Of a stretch of DNA of 64,000 nucleotides, positions 35,464 through 47,089 are shown one piece after another. Numbering within the stretch: position 1 is the first letter of the stretch; each line of letters starts with the position of its first letter. Location: assembly GCF_004745075.1 (NCBI RefSeq), contig NZ_RHFH01000001.1, forward strand, positions 1 through 64,000. The letters are read 5' to 3'. The DNA is from Brevibacterium sp. S111 (GTDB lineage Bacteria > Actinomycetota > Actinomycetes > Actinomycetales > Brevibacteriaceae). A model generated the notes under the pieces. It had not been told where the DNA came from. It searched no databases and saw only the letters and a program-made list of their open reading frames with translations. The position numbers and the translations under genes are program-made.

Positions 35464-36113
35464 GATGCGTCCTCCGATTTGCGGTTGCCGCTCAGGAACG
35501 ACTGCAGAGCTGCCTCGGTGAACACGATGTCATCGGCGAGCAGCACATCGTAGGTGTTGAGCTGATCGAAGGTGAGCACGTGGACATGCGGCAGGTTGCG
35601 CACGCTCAAGTTGTTGAGCTCGTCGTCGCGATCGAGCACCACAAGGGTGTTCTTACGGTCGGACAGGCCGGCCAGTGCGGCCTTCGCCTGCTTGGTCGAC
35701 GGTGCGTCGCCGGTGACCAGATTCTTCACGACGAAGACCTGATCGAGCCGTGCACGATCGGACAGGGCACCGCGCAGTGCGGCAGCCTTCATCTTCTTGG
35801 GGGTCCGCTGCGAGTAGTCGCGCGGAACCGGTCCGTGCACGATACCGCCGCCGTTGTACTGAGGAGCGCGGATCGAACCCTGACGGGCGTTGCCGGTTCC
35901 CTTCTGACGGTACGGCTTGCGGCCACCTCCGCGGACCTCGGAACGGGTCTTCGTCTTGTGTGTGCCCTGACGGGCCGCAGCGAGCTGCGCAACGACGACC
36001 TGGTGGATCAGCGGCACGTTTGCAGGCACACCGAAGACTTCGGCGGGCAGCTCAACGGAACCGGACTTGGCACCAGCGGCATCGATGACGTCGACTGTCT
36101 TGACATCAGTCAT
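35460..36113 (-). CDS. rplD: 50S ribosomal protein L4
   Basis: A 217-residue L4 with the tunnel-lining loop [42 protein letters not shown]. In some bacteria L4 represses the S10 operon. The N-terminus [23 protein letters not shown] fits the family. It starts 5 nt after rplC and overlaps rplW. Confidence 0.98.
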   Translation of the reverse strand: MTDVKTVDVIDAAGAKSGSVELPAEVFGVPANVPLIHQVVVAQLAAARQGTHKTKTRSEVRGGGRKPYRQKGTGNARQGSIRAPQYNGGGIVHGPVPRDYSQRTPKKMKAAALRGALSDRARLDQVFVVKNLVTGDAPSTKQAKAALAGLSDRKNTLVVLDRDDELNNLSVRNLPHVHVLTFDQLNTYDVLLADDIVFTEAALQSFLSGNRKSEDAS

Positions 36114-36118
36114 TACGT

Positions 36119-36793
36119 TCAGGCCTCCTTCACGGCCGAGCGAACGAGGACGACTCCACCCTTGGGGCCGGGAACGGCACCCTTGATGAGCAGGAAGTTG
36201 TTCTCGCTGTCCACGGCGTGGATCGTGAGGTTCTGGGTGGTGTGCTTGACAGCGCCCATACGGCCGGCCATGCGCATACCCTTGAACACGCGACCAGGTG
36301 TTGCGGCGCCGCCGATCGAACCTGGCTTGCGGTGGTTGCGGTGCTGACCGTGGGAGGCACCGACACCGGCGAAGCCGTGACGCTTCATGACACCGGCGGT
36401 TCCCTTGCCCTTGGTCTTCGCGGTCACATCGACCTTGATCCCGGACTCGAACGAGTCGACACCGAGTTCCTGGCCGAGCTCGTAGTCAGCAGCGTCTGCG
36501 GTGCGCAGTTCGACGAGGTGACGACGTGGGGTCACGCCGGCCTTCTCGAAGTGGCCTGCAGTCGGCTTGTTGACCTTACGAGGATCGATCTCGCCGAACG
36601 CGATCTGCACGGCGGGGTAACCATCGGTTTCCTCGTTGCGGATCTGGGTCACGACGTTGTTTCCGGTGGCCACGACGGTCACCGGAACGAGGTTGTTCTG
36701 CTCATCCCACACCTGGGTCATGCCCAGCTTGGTTCCCAGAAGGCCCTTGACCTTGCGGGTGGTCGGGAGAGCCGATGAACGAGTGTTCGCCAT
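36119..36793 (-). CDS. rplC: 50S ribosomal protein L3
   Basis: A 224-residue L3 ([79 protein letters not shown]). Its long loop reaches the peptidyl transferase centre. It is the second gene of the S10 group, 11 nt after rpsJ. Confidence 0.98.
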   Translation of the reverse strand: MANTRSSALPTTRKVKGLLGTKLGMTQVWDEQNNLVPVTVVATGNNVVTQIRNEETDGYPAVQIAFGEIDPRKVNKPTAGHFEKAGVTPRRHLVELRTADAADYELGQELGVDSFESGIKVDVTAKTKGKGTAGVMKRHGFAGVGASHGQHRNHRKPGSIGGAATPGRVFKGMRMAGRMGAVKHTTQNLTIHAVDSENNFLLIKGAVPGPKGGVVLVRSAVKEA

Positions 36794-36804
36794 TGCTGCC
36801 TCCC

Positions 36805-37113
36805 TTAGAGCTTGATCTCGATGTTGACGTCGTCAGCGAGGTCGAGACGCATAAGCGAATCGACGGCCTTCGGCGTCGGGTCGACGATGTCGATCAGACG
36901 CTTGTGCGTGCGCATCTCGAAATGCTCACGGCTGTCCTTGTACTTGTGCGGCGAACGGATGACGCAGTACACGTTCTTCTCCGTCGGCAACGGCACGGGG
37001 CCCACAACAGTCGCACCAGCACGAGTGACGGTGTCCACGATCTTGCGCGCGGCACTGTCAATCACAGCGTGGTCGTACGACTTGAGCCGAATGCGGATCT
37101 TCTGTCCCGCCAT
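36805..37113 (-). CDS. rpsJ: 30S ribosomal protein S10 / NusE
   Basis: A 102-residue S10 ([76 protein letters not shown]). Besides its ribosomal role it binds NusB in antitermination. It is the first gene of the S10 operon and follows a 459-bp gap after tuf that contains the tuf terminator and the S10 leader. Confidence 0.98.
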   Translation of the reverse strand: MAGQKIRIRLKSYDHAVIDSAARKIVDTVTRAGATVVGPVPLPTEKNVYCVIRSPHKYKDSREHFEMRTHKRLIDIVDPTPKAVDSLMRLDLADDVNIEIKL

Positions 37114-37347
37114 GGCGTCGTCTCTTTCTTTAGTTACTTCCGGCCATCAACCCGCAGCACCCGAAAGTGACTGCCGTCTGTGCCGGCTGACCATGACCGA
37201 CCCCCGAGGTCGGGCGTGTCGGCTGTTCCTGACGGAGAAATTCTCACTTCTGCCCATCAGCCGCCGACGGCGCTTCTACTCATTGGCTGCTCGGTCCGAA
37301 CCCGCATGCTGCAGATTCATCGATCCGATAGTGTTCTGAGCTGTTCG

Positions 37348-37376
37348 CGGTATCTCTACCGCAGTGCAGGGGTCAA
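37348..37376 (-). promoter_or_regulatory. Possible S10 operon promoter
   Basis: A good -35 box TTGACC (37371-37376) is followed 17 nt later by ATACCG (37348-37353), a poor -10 box. The hairpin GCGGTA/TACCGC overlaps the -10 region. Confidence 0.3.
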
Positions 37377-37518
37377 CGCTCAAAACGCAACTTCACTATC
37401 TTGTCACATAGCACTTCACAGGCGCAATTCCAGCCATCGCTCCTGTGAGGGATCTCTCAAGGCCGCCCTGCGCTCCGACCGGAGTCTTCGCAGGCCGATC
37501 GGGCCGGTGAATGCGGCA

Positions 37519-37548
37519 AGGGCCGCAGTCCCGAAGGACTGCGGCCCT
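37519..37548 (-). terminator. tuf terminator
   Basis: A 13-bp perfect stem, AGGGCCGCAGTCC with its complement, is closed in the leftward RNA by a stable C(UUCG)G tetraloop. It lies 25 nt after the tuf stop and separates the str operon from the S10 operon. Confidence 0.75.
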
Positions 37549-37572
37549 GCCTGTGGTACTCGGTGAGTCAGA

Positions 37573-38766
<1,194 letters not shown>

Positions 38767-38790
38767 TGGGTTCCTCCTCGTGGTTGTCAA

Positions 38791-38811
38791 AAGATATGCG
38801 GTACATATCTT
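38791..38811 (-). promoter_or_regulatory. A/T-rich hairpin in the tuf leader
   Basis: AAGATATG (38791-38798) and CATATCTT (38804-38811) are perfect arms around a 5-nt loop, followed on the leftward RNA by UUUGACAACC and then the tuf ribosome binding site. It could be a processing site between fusA and tuf or a weak attenuator. Confidence 0.35.
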
Positions 38812-38882
38812 AGACCTTTTGTTGGTTATCTTTCATTCCGATGACCATGTTCTTGGTCACCGGGGCGACCGGATTCCGGAGA

Positions 38883-40988
38883 TTACTCTCCGCCGCGCAC
38901 CTTCTGGATGATCTCCTCGGCAACAGCCTTCGGGACCTCCGCATAGCTGGAGAAAGTCATCGAGTACACCGCACGGCCCTGGGTCTTCGACCGCAGATCA
39001 CCGATGTAACCGAACATCTCCGAGAGCGGGACCACAGCCTTGACGACCTTCACACCGGAAGCATCGTCCATCGACTGAATCTGTCCACGCCGGGAATTCA
39101 GGTCGCCGATGACGTCACCCATGTATTCCTCAGGGGTGCGCACCTCGACGTCCATGACCGGTTCGAGAAGAACCGGGCTCGCCTTCTTGACGGCCTCCTT
39201 GAAGACCATCGATCCGGCGATCTTGAATGCCATCTCCGAAGAGTCGACATCGTGGTAGGCGCCATCGACCAGGGTGGCCTTGACACCGACCATCGGGTAG
39301 CCGGCCAGTGTGCCAAGCTGCATGGCATCCTGGATTCCGGCATCGACACTCGGAATGTACTCGCGCGGAACGCGTCCGCCCGTGATGGCATTCTCGAATT
39401 CGTAGATCGTATCGCCATCGACCTCGAGAGGTTCGAAGGTGACCTGGACCTTCGCGAACTGTCCCGATCCACCCGTCTGCTTCTTGTGGGTGTAATCGTA
39501 TTTCTCGACAGTGCGACGGATGGTCTCACGGTAGGCGACCTGAGGCTTGCCCACATTCGCCTCCACCTTGAACTCGCGACGCATGCGGTCGACGAGGATG
39601 TCGAGGTGGAGTTCGCCCATTCCGCGGATGACCGTCTGACCGGTCTCCTCGTCGAGCTCGACCTGGTAGGTCGGGTCTTCCTTGACGAACTTCTGGATCG
39701 CCGAGGACAGCTTCTCCTGGTCGCTCTTCGTCTTCGGCTCAATGGCCACGGAGATCACCGGCTCCGGGAAGGTCATCGACTCAAGCGCGATCGGATTGGC
39801 CGGATCGCTGAGCGTGTCACCCGTTGTGGTCTCCTTGAGACCGATGAAGGCGTAGATGTGGCCGGCGAAGGCCTCTTCCACGGGGTTCTCCTTGTTGGAG
39901 TGCATCTGGAAGAGCTTGCCGACGCGTTCCTTCTTGCCCGAAGTGGTGTTGAGCACCTGTTCACCGGACTTCACATGACCGGAGTACACGCGGACATACG
40001 TCAGCGATCCGAAGAACGGGTGTGTGGAGACCTTGAACGCCAGTGCCGAGAACGGTTCGTCCTTGGCGGGCTTGCGGGTGAGGTCCTCTTCCTCGTTGCT
40101 CGGGTTGTGTCCGATCATCGGAGGCACATCGAGCGGCGAGGGCAGGTAGTCGATGACCGCATTGAGCATGGGCTGGACGCCCTTGTTCTTGTATGCGGAA
40201 CCGCACATGACCGGGAAGGCTTCCGACTTGATGACGAGCTCGCGGATTCCGGCCTTGACGTCGGCAGTCGTGAGCTCTTCGCCCTCGAGGTACTTCTCCA
40301 TGAGCTCTTCCGAACTCTCGGCGACGTCCTCGACGAGCTGCGCACGGTACTCGACAGCCTTCTCCTTGAGATCCTCGGGGATCTCGATCTCGGTCATGTC
40401 CTGACCCATCTTGGACTCGTCCGGCCAGACGTAGGCCTTCATGTCAAGCAGGTCGACGACACCGGCGAATTCGCTCTCGGCACCGATGGGCAGCTGAATG
40501 ACCAGCGGCTTGGCTCCGAGGCGCTCCTTGATCGTCTGGACGGTGAAGTAGAAGTCTGCGCCGAGCTTGTCCATCTTGTTGACGAAGCAGACACGCGGAA
40601 CGTCGTACTTGTCAGCCTGACGCCACACGGTCTCGGACTGCGGTTCGACACCTTCCTTGCCGTCGAACACGGCGACAGCACCGTCGAGGACGCGCAGCGA
40701 GCGCTCAACCTCGACCGTGAAGTCGACGTGACCCGGGGTGTCGATGATGTTGATCTGGTTGTCGTGCCAGTAGCAGGTCGTCGCGGCCGACGTGATCGTG
40801 ATGCCGCGTTCCTTCTCCTGCGCCATCCAGTCCATCGTGCCGGCGCCGTCGTGGGTCTCGCCCATCTTGTAGTTCACGCCGGTGTAGAAGAGGATGCGTT
40901 CGGTCGTGGTTGTCTTACCGGCATCGATGTGGGCCATGATGCCGATATTGCGGACCTTGTTCAGGTCGGTGAGCACGTCAAGTGCCAC
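38883..40988 (-). CDS. fusA: Elongation factor G
   Basis: The 701-residue translocation GTPase has [51 protein letters not shown] and [10 protein letters not shown] in domain 1, then the four remaining domains ending with [24 protein letters not shown]. The length is normal. It follows rpsG after 98 nt and precedes tuf by 116 nt. Confidence 0.98.
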   Translation of the reverse strand: MALDVLTDLNKVRNIGIMAHIDAGKTTTTERILFYTGVNYKMGETHDGAGTMDWMAQEKERGITITSAATTCYWHDNQINIIDTPGHVDFTVEVERSLRVLDGAVAVFDGKEGVEPQSETVWRQADKYDVPRVCFVNKMDKLGADFYFTVQTIKERLGAKPLVIQLPIGAESEFAGVVDLLDMKAYVWPDESKMGQDMTEIEIPEDLKEKAVEYRAQLVEDVAESSEELMEKYLEGEELTTADVKAGIRELVIKSEAFPVMCGSAYKNKGVQPMLNAVIDYLPSPLDVPPMIGHNPSNEEEDLTRKPAKDEPFSALAFKVSTHPFFGSLTYVRVYSGHVKSGEQVLNTTSGKKERVGKLFQMHSNKENPVEEAFAGHIYAFIGLKETTTGDTLSDPANPIALESMTFPEPVISVAIEPKTKSDQEKLSSAIQKFVKEDPTYQVELDEETGQTVIRGMGELHLDILVDRMRREFKVEANVGKPQVAYRETIRRTVEKYDYTHKKQTGGSGQFAKVQVTFEPLEVDGDTIYEFENAITGGRVPREYIPSVDAGIQDAMQLGTLAGYPMVGVKATLVDGAYHDVDSSEMAFKIAGSMVFKEAVKKASPVLLEPVMDVEVRTPEEYMGDVIGDLNSRRGQIQSMDDASGVKVVKAVVPLSEMFGYIGDLRSKTQGRAVYSMTFSSYAEVPKAVAEEIIQKVRGGE

Positions 40989-41086
40989 GGTATCTCTCTC
41001 TCAATCGATGATTTGCTCGACTCCCCTGCGGCCCGGTCGGCAGCTCGCGCGGACGCTGTCCGCCGGCCGGGCAGCTGGGAAAACGA

Positions 41087-41557
41087 TTACCAGCGGTAGT
41101 GGGCGAAGGCCTTGTTGGACTCGGCCATCTTGTGAACGTCCTCGCGGCGCTTGACTGCTGCACCGAGGCCGTTGGCGGCATCGAGGATCTCGTTCATGAG
41201 TCGTTCGGTCATAGTCTTCTCACGGCGCTGACGGGCGTAGCCCACCAGCCAACGCAGAGCCAGGGTGGTCGAACGACTCGGGCGAACATCGACCGGCACC
41301 TGGTAGGTCGCTCCGCCGACGCGGCGGGAACGGACCTCGAGGGACGGACGGATGTTGTCGAGAGCCTTCTTCAGATTGACAACGGGATCGTTGCCGTTCT
41401 TCTCGCGGGTGCCCTCGAGGGCACCGTAGACGATGCGCTCTGCGGTCGAACGCTTGCCGTCGAGCAGGATCTTGTTGATCAGCTGCGTGACGAGCGGTGA
41501 GCTGAAGACCGGGTCAACGACGATCGGTCGCTTGGGTGCAGGACCTTTACGTGGCAT
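41087..41557 (-). CDS. rpsG: 30S ribosomal protein S7
   Basis: A 156-residue S7 ([71 protein letters not shown]). It organises the 30S head. I chose the ATG at 41557, which overlaps the rpsL stop (TAATG), because it gives the family N-terminus. Confidence 0.98.
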   Translation of the reverse strand: MPRKGPAPKRPIVVDPVFSSPLVTQLINKILLDGKRSTAERIVYGALEGTREKNGNDPVVNLKKALDNIRPSLEVRSRRVGGATYQVPVDVRPSRSTTLALRWLVGYARQRREKTMTERLMNEILDAANGLGAAVKRREDVHKMAESNKAFAHYRW

Positions 41558-41931
41558 TACTTCTTCTCCCTCTTCGCACCGTACTTGCTGCGAGCCTGCT
41601 GACGACCCTTGACGCCCTGGGTGTCGAGCGAACCGCGAACGATCCGGTAGCGCACACCGGGCAGATCCTTGACGCGGCCACCGCGCACGAGCACGATCGA
41701 GTGCTCCTGCAGGTTGTGTCCCTCGCCGGGGATGTAGGCGGTCACTTCGATCTGGCTCGAAAGCTTGACACGAGCGACCTTGCGAAGAGCCGAGTTCGGC
41801 TTCTTGGGGGTAGTGGTGTACACACGGGTGCACACTCCACGACGCTGCGGGCTGCCCTTGAGGGCAGGAGCGTCAGATCCTGCTGAATTGACATGCCGTC
41901 CCTTGCGGACGAGCTGCTGGATTGTCGGCAC
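41557..41931 (-). CDS. rpsL: 30S ribosomal protein S12
   Basis: A 124-residue S12 starting at GTG ([54 protein letters not shown]). The lysines of the two decoding-centre loops, in [12 protein letters not shown] and [12 protein letters not shown], are wild type, so no streptomycin-resistance substitution is present. It is the first gene of the str operon. The leader of about 265 nt contains a small hairpin, ATGAC-CGCA-GTCAT, at 41981-41994. Confidence 0.98.
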   Translation of the reverse strand: MPTIQQLVRKGRHVNSAGSDAPALKGSPQRRGVCTRVYTTTPKKPNSALRKVARVKLSSQIEVTAYIPGEGHNLQEHSIVLVRGGRVKDLPGVRYRIVRGSLDTQGVKGRQQARSKYGAKREKK

Positions 41932-42466
41932 TAAGCGTTCTCCATTTGCTTCTCGATAGACCTAATTCCCAACACCGGCCATGACCGCAGTCATGTCTGT
42001 GAACCGTGGGACATATCCGACTGCACACCGGGTGAAGCTTGGCTCCCGATGCCAGTAACCACGCGAGTCACCGACCCCTGCGCTCGGGTGTGTCGCAAGG
42101 GCGCTGCGGCGCAGGTTCGACGTCTCGGCGGCCTGCATCGACGAATTCTCACAAGGGATCCGAAACTCACAGAAGACTCGGCAGGAGCGTTCGACAACGC
42201 AGATAACACAATCAGTCGCTTACCAGAATATCCCGCACTTCGGCATCTGGTCAAAATCACGGTCGTCCACGGTACCCTGCAAACTCGCGGAAATCAGCGA
42301 GGCGCGCCTGTGACCTCGGCTCCCGGCCCTGCGGGCACCCGGGTTCGACGCGACGGCGTCCACCGACATCCGCGCCGTGAATGGGGCACGGATGGGCCGG
42401 ACCGCCTCGGCGAGGGGTTTTCATCGTTTCCTTGACTCATTCAAAAGAAGCGTGCATTCTGGTGGT
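41932..42466. other. Divergent rpsL / furA gap
   Basis: No credible gene is seen in 535 bp. On the minus strand a possible str promoter has TTCTGG (42223-42228) and TTATCT (42201-42206) with a 16-nt spacer, leaving a long rpsL leader. A copy of the 9-mer CCTCGGCGA lies at 42405-42413. The furA promoter occupies the right end. Confidence 0.45.
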
Positions 42467-42469
42467 GTG
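42432..42469 (+). promoter_or_regulatory. Leaderless furA promoter with possible Fur box
   Basis: TTGACT (42432-42437), 17 nt, then CATTCT (42455-42460), then 6 nt to the GTG start at 42467. The -35 box overlaps an inverted repeat TTGA-CTCAT-TCAA (42432-42444) in an A-rich patch, which could be the site where FurA represses its own promoter, as known for furA-katG in mycobacteria and Streptomyces. Confidence 0.5.
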
Positions 42470-42943
42470 AACGGGACGAATCAAGAACACGTCGACGAGG
42501 CTGGCGCCGCTCTGCGGCAGACGTCTCTGCGCGTGACGAAACAGCGGGTCGCGGTGCTCGAAGCCGTGCGGGATCATCCGCATGCTGACACCGACACCGT
42601 CATCCGCTCAGTGCGCGAGTCGCTGCCTGCGGTCTCCCACCAGGCCGTGTACGACTCGCTCCACACCCTCACCGAGGTCGGGCTCGTCCGCTGCATCCAG
42701 CCATCCGGCTCGGTTGCTCGGTACGAACGGCGGATCGGAGACAATCACCACCACTTGGTGTGCCGGTCATGCAATCTCATCGTCGATGTCGACTGCACGA
42801 TCGGTCAGGCACCGTGCCTGACGCCCTCCCACGATGCCGGCTTCCTCATCGAACAGGCCGAAGTCACCTTCTGGGGCCTGTGTCCCGACTGCGCGGACTC
42901 CGGTGCCGAGAGGCCCGAGGTCGGCAGTCGTTCCGCCGTGTGA
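42467..42943 (+). CDS. furA: Ferric uptake regulator family protein FurA
   Basis: The 158-residue Fur protein has a winged helix (LRVTKQRVAVLEAVRDHPHADTDTVIRSVRE, SHQAVYDSLHTLTEVGLV) and the dimerisation and metal region GDNHHHLVCRSCNLIVDVDC. His94-96 and the CxxC pair (99, 102) bind metal. It starts at GTG without a ribosome binding site, and the -10 box is 6 nt upstream, so the mRNA is probably leaderless. It precedes katG by 120 nt in the same direction, the conserved actinobacterial furA-katG pair that responds to peroxide and iron. Confidence 0.94.
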   Translation: MNGTNQEHVDEAGAALRQTSLRVTKQRVAVLEAVRDHPHADTDTVIRSVRESLPAVSHQAVYDSLHTLTEVGLVRCIQPSGSVARYERRIGDNHHHLVCRSCNLIVDVDCTIGQAPCLTPSHDAGFLIEQAEVTFWGLCPDCADSGAERPEVGSRSAV

Positions 42944-43063
42944 GTCCACGCTCTGTTCATTTCCATCCGTCTTCTTCCGAGGACACCCCTATGCCCTCTT
43001 TCCGAGGTCAGCCCTTATCTTCAACGGAGTCGCCGAAGTCGACTCGACTGTGAAAGGAATACG

Positions 43064-45271
43064 ATGACCCAGACGACCACAGGCGGCTGCCCGGTCGCCC
43101 ACACCTCCACAGAGCCGGCAGCGGCGCCGGATTCCCGACAGCTGGTCAACCCCGTCCAGGGCGACGCCAATGCGCAGTGGTGGCCCAATCGCCTCAACCT
43201 CAAGATCCTCGCCAAGGGCCAGCCGGCACGCGACCCCATGGACCCCGACTTCGACTACGCGGCCGAGTTCAACAGCCTCGACTACTTCGCGCTCAAAGCC
43301 GATATCGAAGCACTGCAGAAGAACAACCAGGACTGGTGGTCCGCGGACTTCGGCAACTACGGTCCGTTCATGGTCCGTATGGCCTGGCACTCGGCCGGAA
43401 CCTATCGCGTCCAGGACGGTCGCGGCGGCGGAGGCGAAGGCCAGCAGCGTTTCGCTCCCCTGAACTCCTGGCCCGACAATGTCCTGCTCGACAAGGCGCG
43501 CCGTCTGCTGTGGCCGGTCAAGAAGAAGTACGGCAAGAAGATCTCCTGGGCCGACCTGTTCATCCTCGCCGGGAACGTCGCCCTCGAGCAGATGGGCTTC
43601 GAGCCCTTCGGCTTCGCCGGCGGCCGCGCCGATGTGTGGGAGCCGGACAATGACGTGTACTGGGGCTCGGAGTCCGAATGGCTGGGCACCGACAAGCGCT
43701 ATGTGGGCAACGGAGAGCTGCAGAAGCCTCTGGCCGCGACCACCATGGGCCTCATCTACGTCAACCCCGAGGGCCCCGAGGGCGAGCCGAATCCGCTGAA
43801 GTCGGCGCTCGAGATCCGTGAGACCTTCGCACGGATGGCGATGAACGACGAAGAGACCGTCGCCCTCATCGCCGGCGGCCACACCTTCGGCAAGACCCAC
43901 GGTGCGGCGCCCGAATCCCACAAGGGCACCGACCCCGAGGCAGCGCCGCTCGAGGAGCAGGGCCTGGGCTGGCGCAGCGACTACGGAACCGGTCAGGGCA
44001 ACGACACCGTCGGCAGCGGCATCGAGGTCACCTGGACCTACCACCCGACCCGTTGGGACAACGAGTTCTTCCACATCCTCTTCGCCTACGAGTGGGAAGT
44101 CTTCGAGAACGAAGGCGGACATCTCCAGTGGCGTCCCGTCGACGGCGGCGGCGACGATATGGTGCCGATGGCACAGGGCACCGGCCGCCGTGAGCCCCGC
44201 ATGCTCACGACCGACCTGGCCCTGCGCTACGATCCCATCTACGGGGAGATCTCCCGCCGGTTCAAGGACGATCAGAAGGCCTTCCAAGATGCCTTCGCCC
44301 GCGCCTGGTTCAAGCTCACTCACCGTGACATGGGACCGGCCACCCGCTACCTCGGCCCCGAGGTTCCCACCGAGGAGCTCATCTGGCAGGATCCGATTCC
44401 CGCCGGCACCCCGCTCGACGCCGCCGGCCTGGAGGCCGTGAAGGCCGCCGTCCGCGACTCGGGTCTCACGGTGTCCCAGCTGGTGTCGACCACGTGGGCG
44501 GCGGCGTCCTCCCACCGGGTCTCGGATATGCGCGGCGGAATCAACGGCGGACGTCTCCGCCTCGAACCGCAGCGCAGCTGGGAGGCCAACGAGCCGACCA
44601 AGCTCGCGCAGGTTCTGCCAGTCCTCGAGGAGATCGCCGAGTCGACCGGTGCGTCGTTCGCCGATGTGCTGGCCATCGCCGGTGCCGTCGGAGTCGAGAC
44701 AGCTGCGAAGGCGGCCGGCCATGAGGTCACCGTGCCGGTCTCGACCGGTCGCGGGGATGCCACACAGGAGCAGACGGATGTGGATTCCTTCGGCTTCCTC
44801 GAGCCCACCCATGACGGGTTCCGCAATCATCTGACCGCGGATCTTCCGCTCCGGGCGGAGTACCTGCTGCTCGACAAGGCCAGCCTGCTCGGGCTCACCC
44901 CGCCGGAGCTGACCGTGCTCATCGGCGGTCTGCGCGTCCTCGGAGCGAACTTCGAGGACTCCGATCTCGGAGTGTTCACCGACCGACCGGGCGAGTTGAC
45001 GAACGATTTCTTCGTCAACCTCCTCGAGCTCGGCAACGTGTGGAAGCCGGTCGGCGACTCCGAAACCGCCGAGTTCTACGAGTGCTTCTCCCCTGCCGGC
45101 GAGAAGCTGTGGACCGGCAGCCGCGTCGATCTGCTCTTCGGTGCGAACTCCGAGCTGCGCGCCATCGCGGAGGTCTACGGATCCGACGATGCCGGCGCGA
45201 AGTTCGTCGCCGACTTCGTCAAGGCCTGGACCAAGGTCGTCGAAGCCGATCGCTACGATCTGCACCGCTGA
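43064..45271 (+). CDS. katG: Catalase-peroxidase
   Basis: The 735-residue haem enzyme has the distal triad Arg105, Trp108 and His109 in [13 protein letters not shown], the proximal His273 in [11 protein letters not shown], and the residues of the catalase-specific Met-Tyr-Trp adduct (Trp108, Tyr232, Met258). The second, haem-free domain is complete ([31 protein letters not shown]). It removes hydrogen peroxide and would activate isoniazid-like drugs. AAAGGAA precedes the ATG. FurA upstream is the expected repressor. Confidence 0.97.
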   Translation: MTQTTTGGCPVAHTSTEPAAAPDSRQLVNPVQGDANAQWWPNRLNLKILAKGQPARDPMDPDFDYAAEFNSLDYFALKADIEALQKNNQDWWSADFGNYGPFMVRMAWHSAGTYRVQDGRGGGGEGQQRFAPLNSWPDNVLLDKARRLLWPVKKKYGKKISWADLFILAGNVALEQMGFEPFGFAGGRADVWEPDNDVYWGSESEWLGTDKRYVGNGELQKPLAATTMGLIYVNPEGPEGEPNPLKSALEIRETFARMAMNDEETVALIAGGHTFGKTHGAAPESHKGTDPEAAPLEEQGLGWRSDYGTGQGNDTVGSGIEVTWTYHPTRWDNEFFHILFAYEWEVFENEGGHLQWRPVDGGGDDMVPMAQGTGRREPRMLTTDLALRYDPIYGEISRRFKDDQKAFQDAFARAWFKLTHRDMGPATRYLGPEVPTEELIWQDPIPAGTPLDAAGLEAVKAAVRDSGLTVSQLVSTTWAAASSHRVSDMRGGINGGRLRLEPQRSWEANEPTKLAQVLPVLEEIAESTGASFADVLAIAGAVGVETAAKAAGHEVTVPVSTGRGDATQEQTDVDSFGFLEPTHDGFRNHLTADLPLRAEYLLLDKASLLGLTPPELTVLIGGLRVLGANFEDSDLGVFTDRPGELTNDFFVNLLELGNVWKPVGDSETAEFYECFSPAGEKLWTGSRVDLLFGANSELRAIAEVYGSDDAGAKFVADFVKAWTKVVEADRYDLHR

Positions 45272-45380
45272 GATGATCATCGACTCCGCCGAGGCGACTC
45301 CGCAGTGAAGCTGTGACTCGACCGGTCTGCTGCTGAGTCGGTCCACGGCTCTTCGAGTCTGCGACTGAGTCGGCCCCGCA

Positions 45381-45420
45381 ACGACGATGCCCCCACCGGA
45401 GTCGGTGGGGGCATCGTCGT
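45381..45420 (+). terminator. katG terminator
   Basis: A 17-bp perfect stem, ACGACGATGCCCCCACC (45381-45397) with its complement (45404-45420), and a 6-nt loop lie about 110 nt after katG, between convergent genes. Confidence 0.7.
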
Positions 45421-45553
45421 GTCATCATTCGTTCCTGTTGAGGTCGGCGAGGCCGATGGCACTCTCGGCCTCGGGACTGCAGTCCGCCCAGGCCGGCCCT
45501 GTGTTCGGGCTGTGCGATCCACCCGGGTCAGGCGTCCGTCTCAACAGCCCCGT

Positions 45554-47089
45554 TCATGGGGTCGGCAGCCGCAGTTCGAAGGCCGTGCCCTCTCCCGTGC
45601 TCGTCATCGAAATGCTGCCGTGCATGAGCTCGACGAGCCCAGACGCGATGGCCAGGCCCAGGCCCGAGGAACCGCCCTTCGCCCCGTCCTGACGAGTCCT
45701 CGACGGGTCGCCGCGGACAAACCGGTCGAAGACCCGGTCCCGGATCTCCGGGGGTATGCCCGGACCGTCGTCGCTGATGCGGACCACCACGACATCGCGG
45801 GGCAGCTGACCGGCAACCGGTTTGCGCTGCGCTGAGGCTTCGACACGCACTCGAGTCCCCGGAGGCGTGTGCACACACGCATTGGTGAGCACGATCGACA
45901 CGACGCGTCGGACCTGATCGACAGCGCCACGGACTTCGAGGACCTCGGGCGGCACATCGAGGACGATGGCATGGTCGGGGTTGACCACATGCGCGTCCTC
46001 GACGAGTTCGATGAGCAGGGCGGACACATCGACGGGGTCCTTGCGCGTCGGCTGCCGACCGGCCTCGAGACGGGCGAGCAGAAGAAGGTCGTCGACCAGG
46101 ACCGACATCCGCATCGCCCCGGAATCGATCCGGCCCAAGGAGGTGGCTACCTCGGCGGGAAGCTCCTCACGGTATGGGCGGGTGAGGTCGGCCCACCCGC
46201 GGATCGTCGCGATCGGGGTACGCAGCTCATGGGAGGCGTCAGCGACGAACCGGCGCATCTGCTCCGTGCCCCGATACCGTTCTTCCAGGGCGGAGCCGAC
46301 ATGGTCGAGCATCCGGTTGACCGAGGCCCCGACATCACCGACTTCGGTGCCGGGGACGGCGAGTTCGCTCGGCACTCTCAGCGCGAGCTCGGGCTTGCCG
46401 GCCCCCAGTTCGAGGTCGGTGACCTCCCGTGCGGTGCGGGCGACGTCGCGGAGGTCACGCAGCTGACGATGAATGATCACTGCCATGAGCGCGGCAGTGG
46501 TGAGTACGCCGATGAGGACGACGAACGCGGTTGTCCAGGCTGTGCGGTCGAGTGCCTCGTCGACACTGCCCTGCGGCACACCGTAGACGGTGGTGGTGTC
46601 GCCGTCGGCGAAGGCGACCACCCGGTAGGAGCCGAACCCCGGCACGCGCACGGACTCATGGGCGGCCTCGTCGCCGGGTTCGATCTCGAGAAGGGCAGTG
46701 ATCGCCTCAGCAGACAGCGGTCGCGGTCGGGTCAGCCCCGCCTCGGCGATCAGACCTTCTCCCCCGCTGCCGGAATCAACGACGACGAGCGCACCGTCTC
46801 CCACGCCCGGCTGGAAGAGATAGCGCAGCGCCGAATCGACGGCCGCGGACGATCCGCCGTCCGTGCCGGTGCCAGAGCCCGGTCCTGCGGCCGCATCTCG
46901 GCCCGAACCAGGACCGTCCGCCGAGCGCGCATGCGAGGTCATCGACGTCAGCTGTGCGTCGAGGTCCGCCATGAGGGAGCTGCGCACACTCAGCCAGGAG
47001 GCGGCGCCGATCCCGGCTCCGACGAGCATGAGGACGAGTCCGGCGAGGACGATCAGCCGCGTCTGCAGCCGCCACCGGCGCAGTCTCAT
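45554..47089 (-). CDS. Two-component sensor histidine kinase
   Basis: The 511-residue kinase has a first membrane helix (residues 11-33) and an extracellular domain of about 150 residues with a Gly/Ser-rich segment at 59-80. A second helix (186-206) and a HAMP domain follow. The HisKA domain carries His287 in FVADASHELRTPIATIRG, and the ATPase domain has NACVHTPPGT, SDDGPGIPPE and SSGLGLAIASGLVELMHG. The ATG at 47089 overlaps the response regulator stop (ATGA). The architecture matches the actinobacterial MprB/TcrY-like group; the signal is unknown. Confidence 0.93.
   Translation of the reverse strand: MRLRRWRLQTRLIVLAGLVLMLVGAGIGAASWLSVRSSLMADLDAQLTSMTSHARSADGPGSGRDAAAGPGSGTGTDGGSSAAVDSALRYLFQPGVGDGALVVVDSGSGGEGLIAEAGLTRPRPLSAEAITALLEIEPGDEAAHESVRVPGFGSYRVVAFADGDTTTVYGVPQGSVDEALDRTAWTTAFVVLIGVLTTAALMAVIIHRQLRDLRDVARTAREVTDLELGAGKPELALRVPSELAVPGTEVGDVGASVNRMLDHVGSALEERYRGTEQMRRFVADASHELRTPIATIRGWADLTRPYREELPAEVATSLGRIDSGAMRMSVLVDDLLLLARLEAGRQPTRKDPVDVSALLIELVEDAHVVNPDHAIVLDVPPEVLEVRGAVDQVRRVVSIVLTNACVHTPPGTRVRVEASAQRKPVAGQLPRDVVVVRISDDGPGIPPEIRDRVFDRFVRGDPSRTRQDGAKGGSSGLGLAIASGLVELMHGSISMTSTGEGTAFELRLPTP

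Larger units (their letters stand above)
37114..37572. other. tuf / rpsJ gap: S10 leader and promoter region
   Basis: No gene is credible here. Read leftward from tuf it holds the tuf terminator (37519-37548), then a possible S10 promoter (TTGACC at 37371-37376, weak -10 near 37348-37353). A hairpin GCGGTA-TCTC-TACCGC lies at 37347-37362, and about 230 nt of leader precede rpsJ. The long leader could carry L4 or S10-type autoregulation, but I cannot identify a known structure. Confidence 0.45.
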
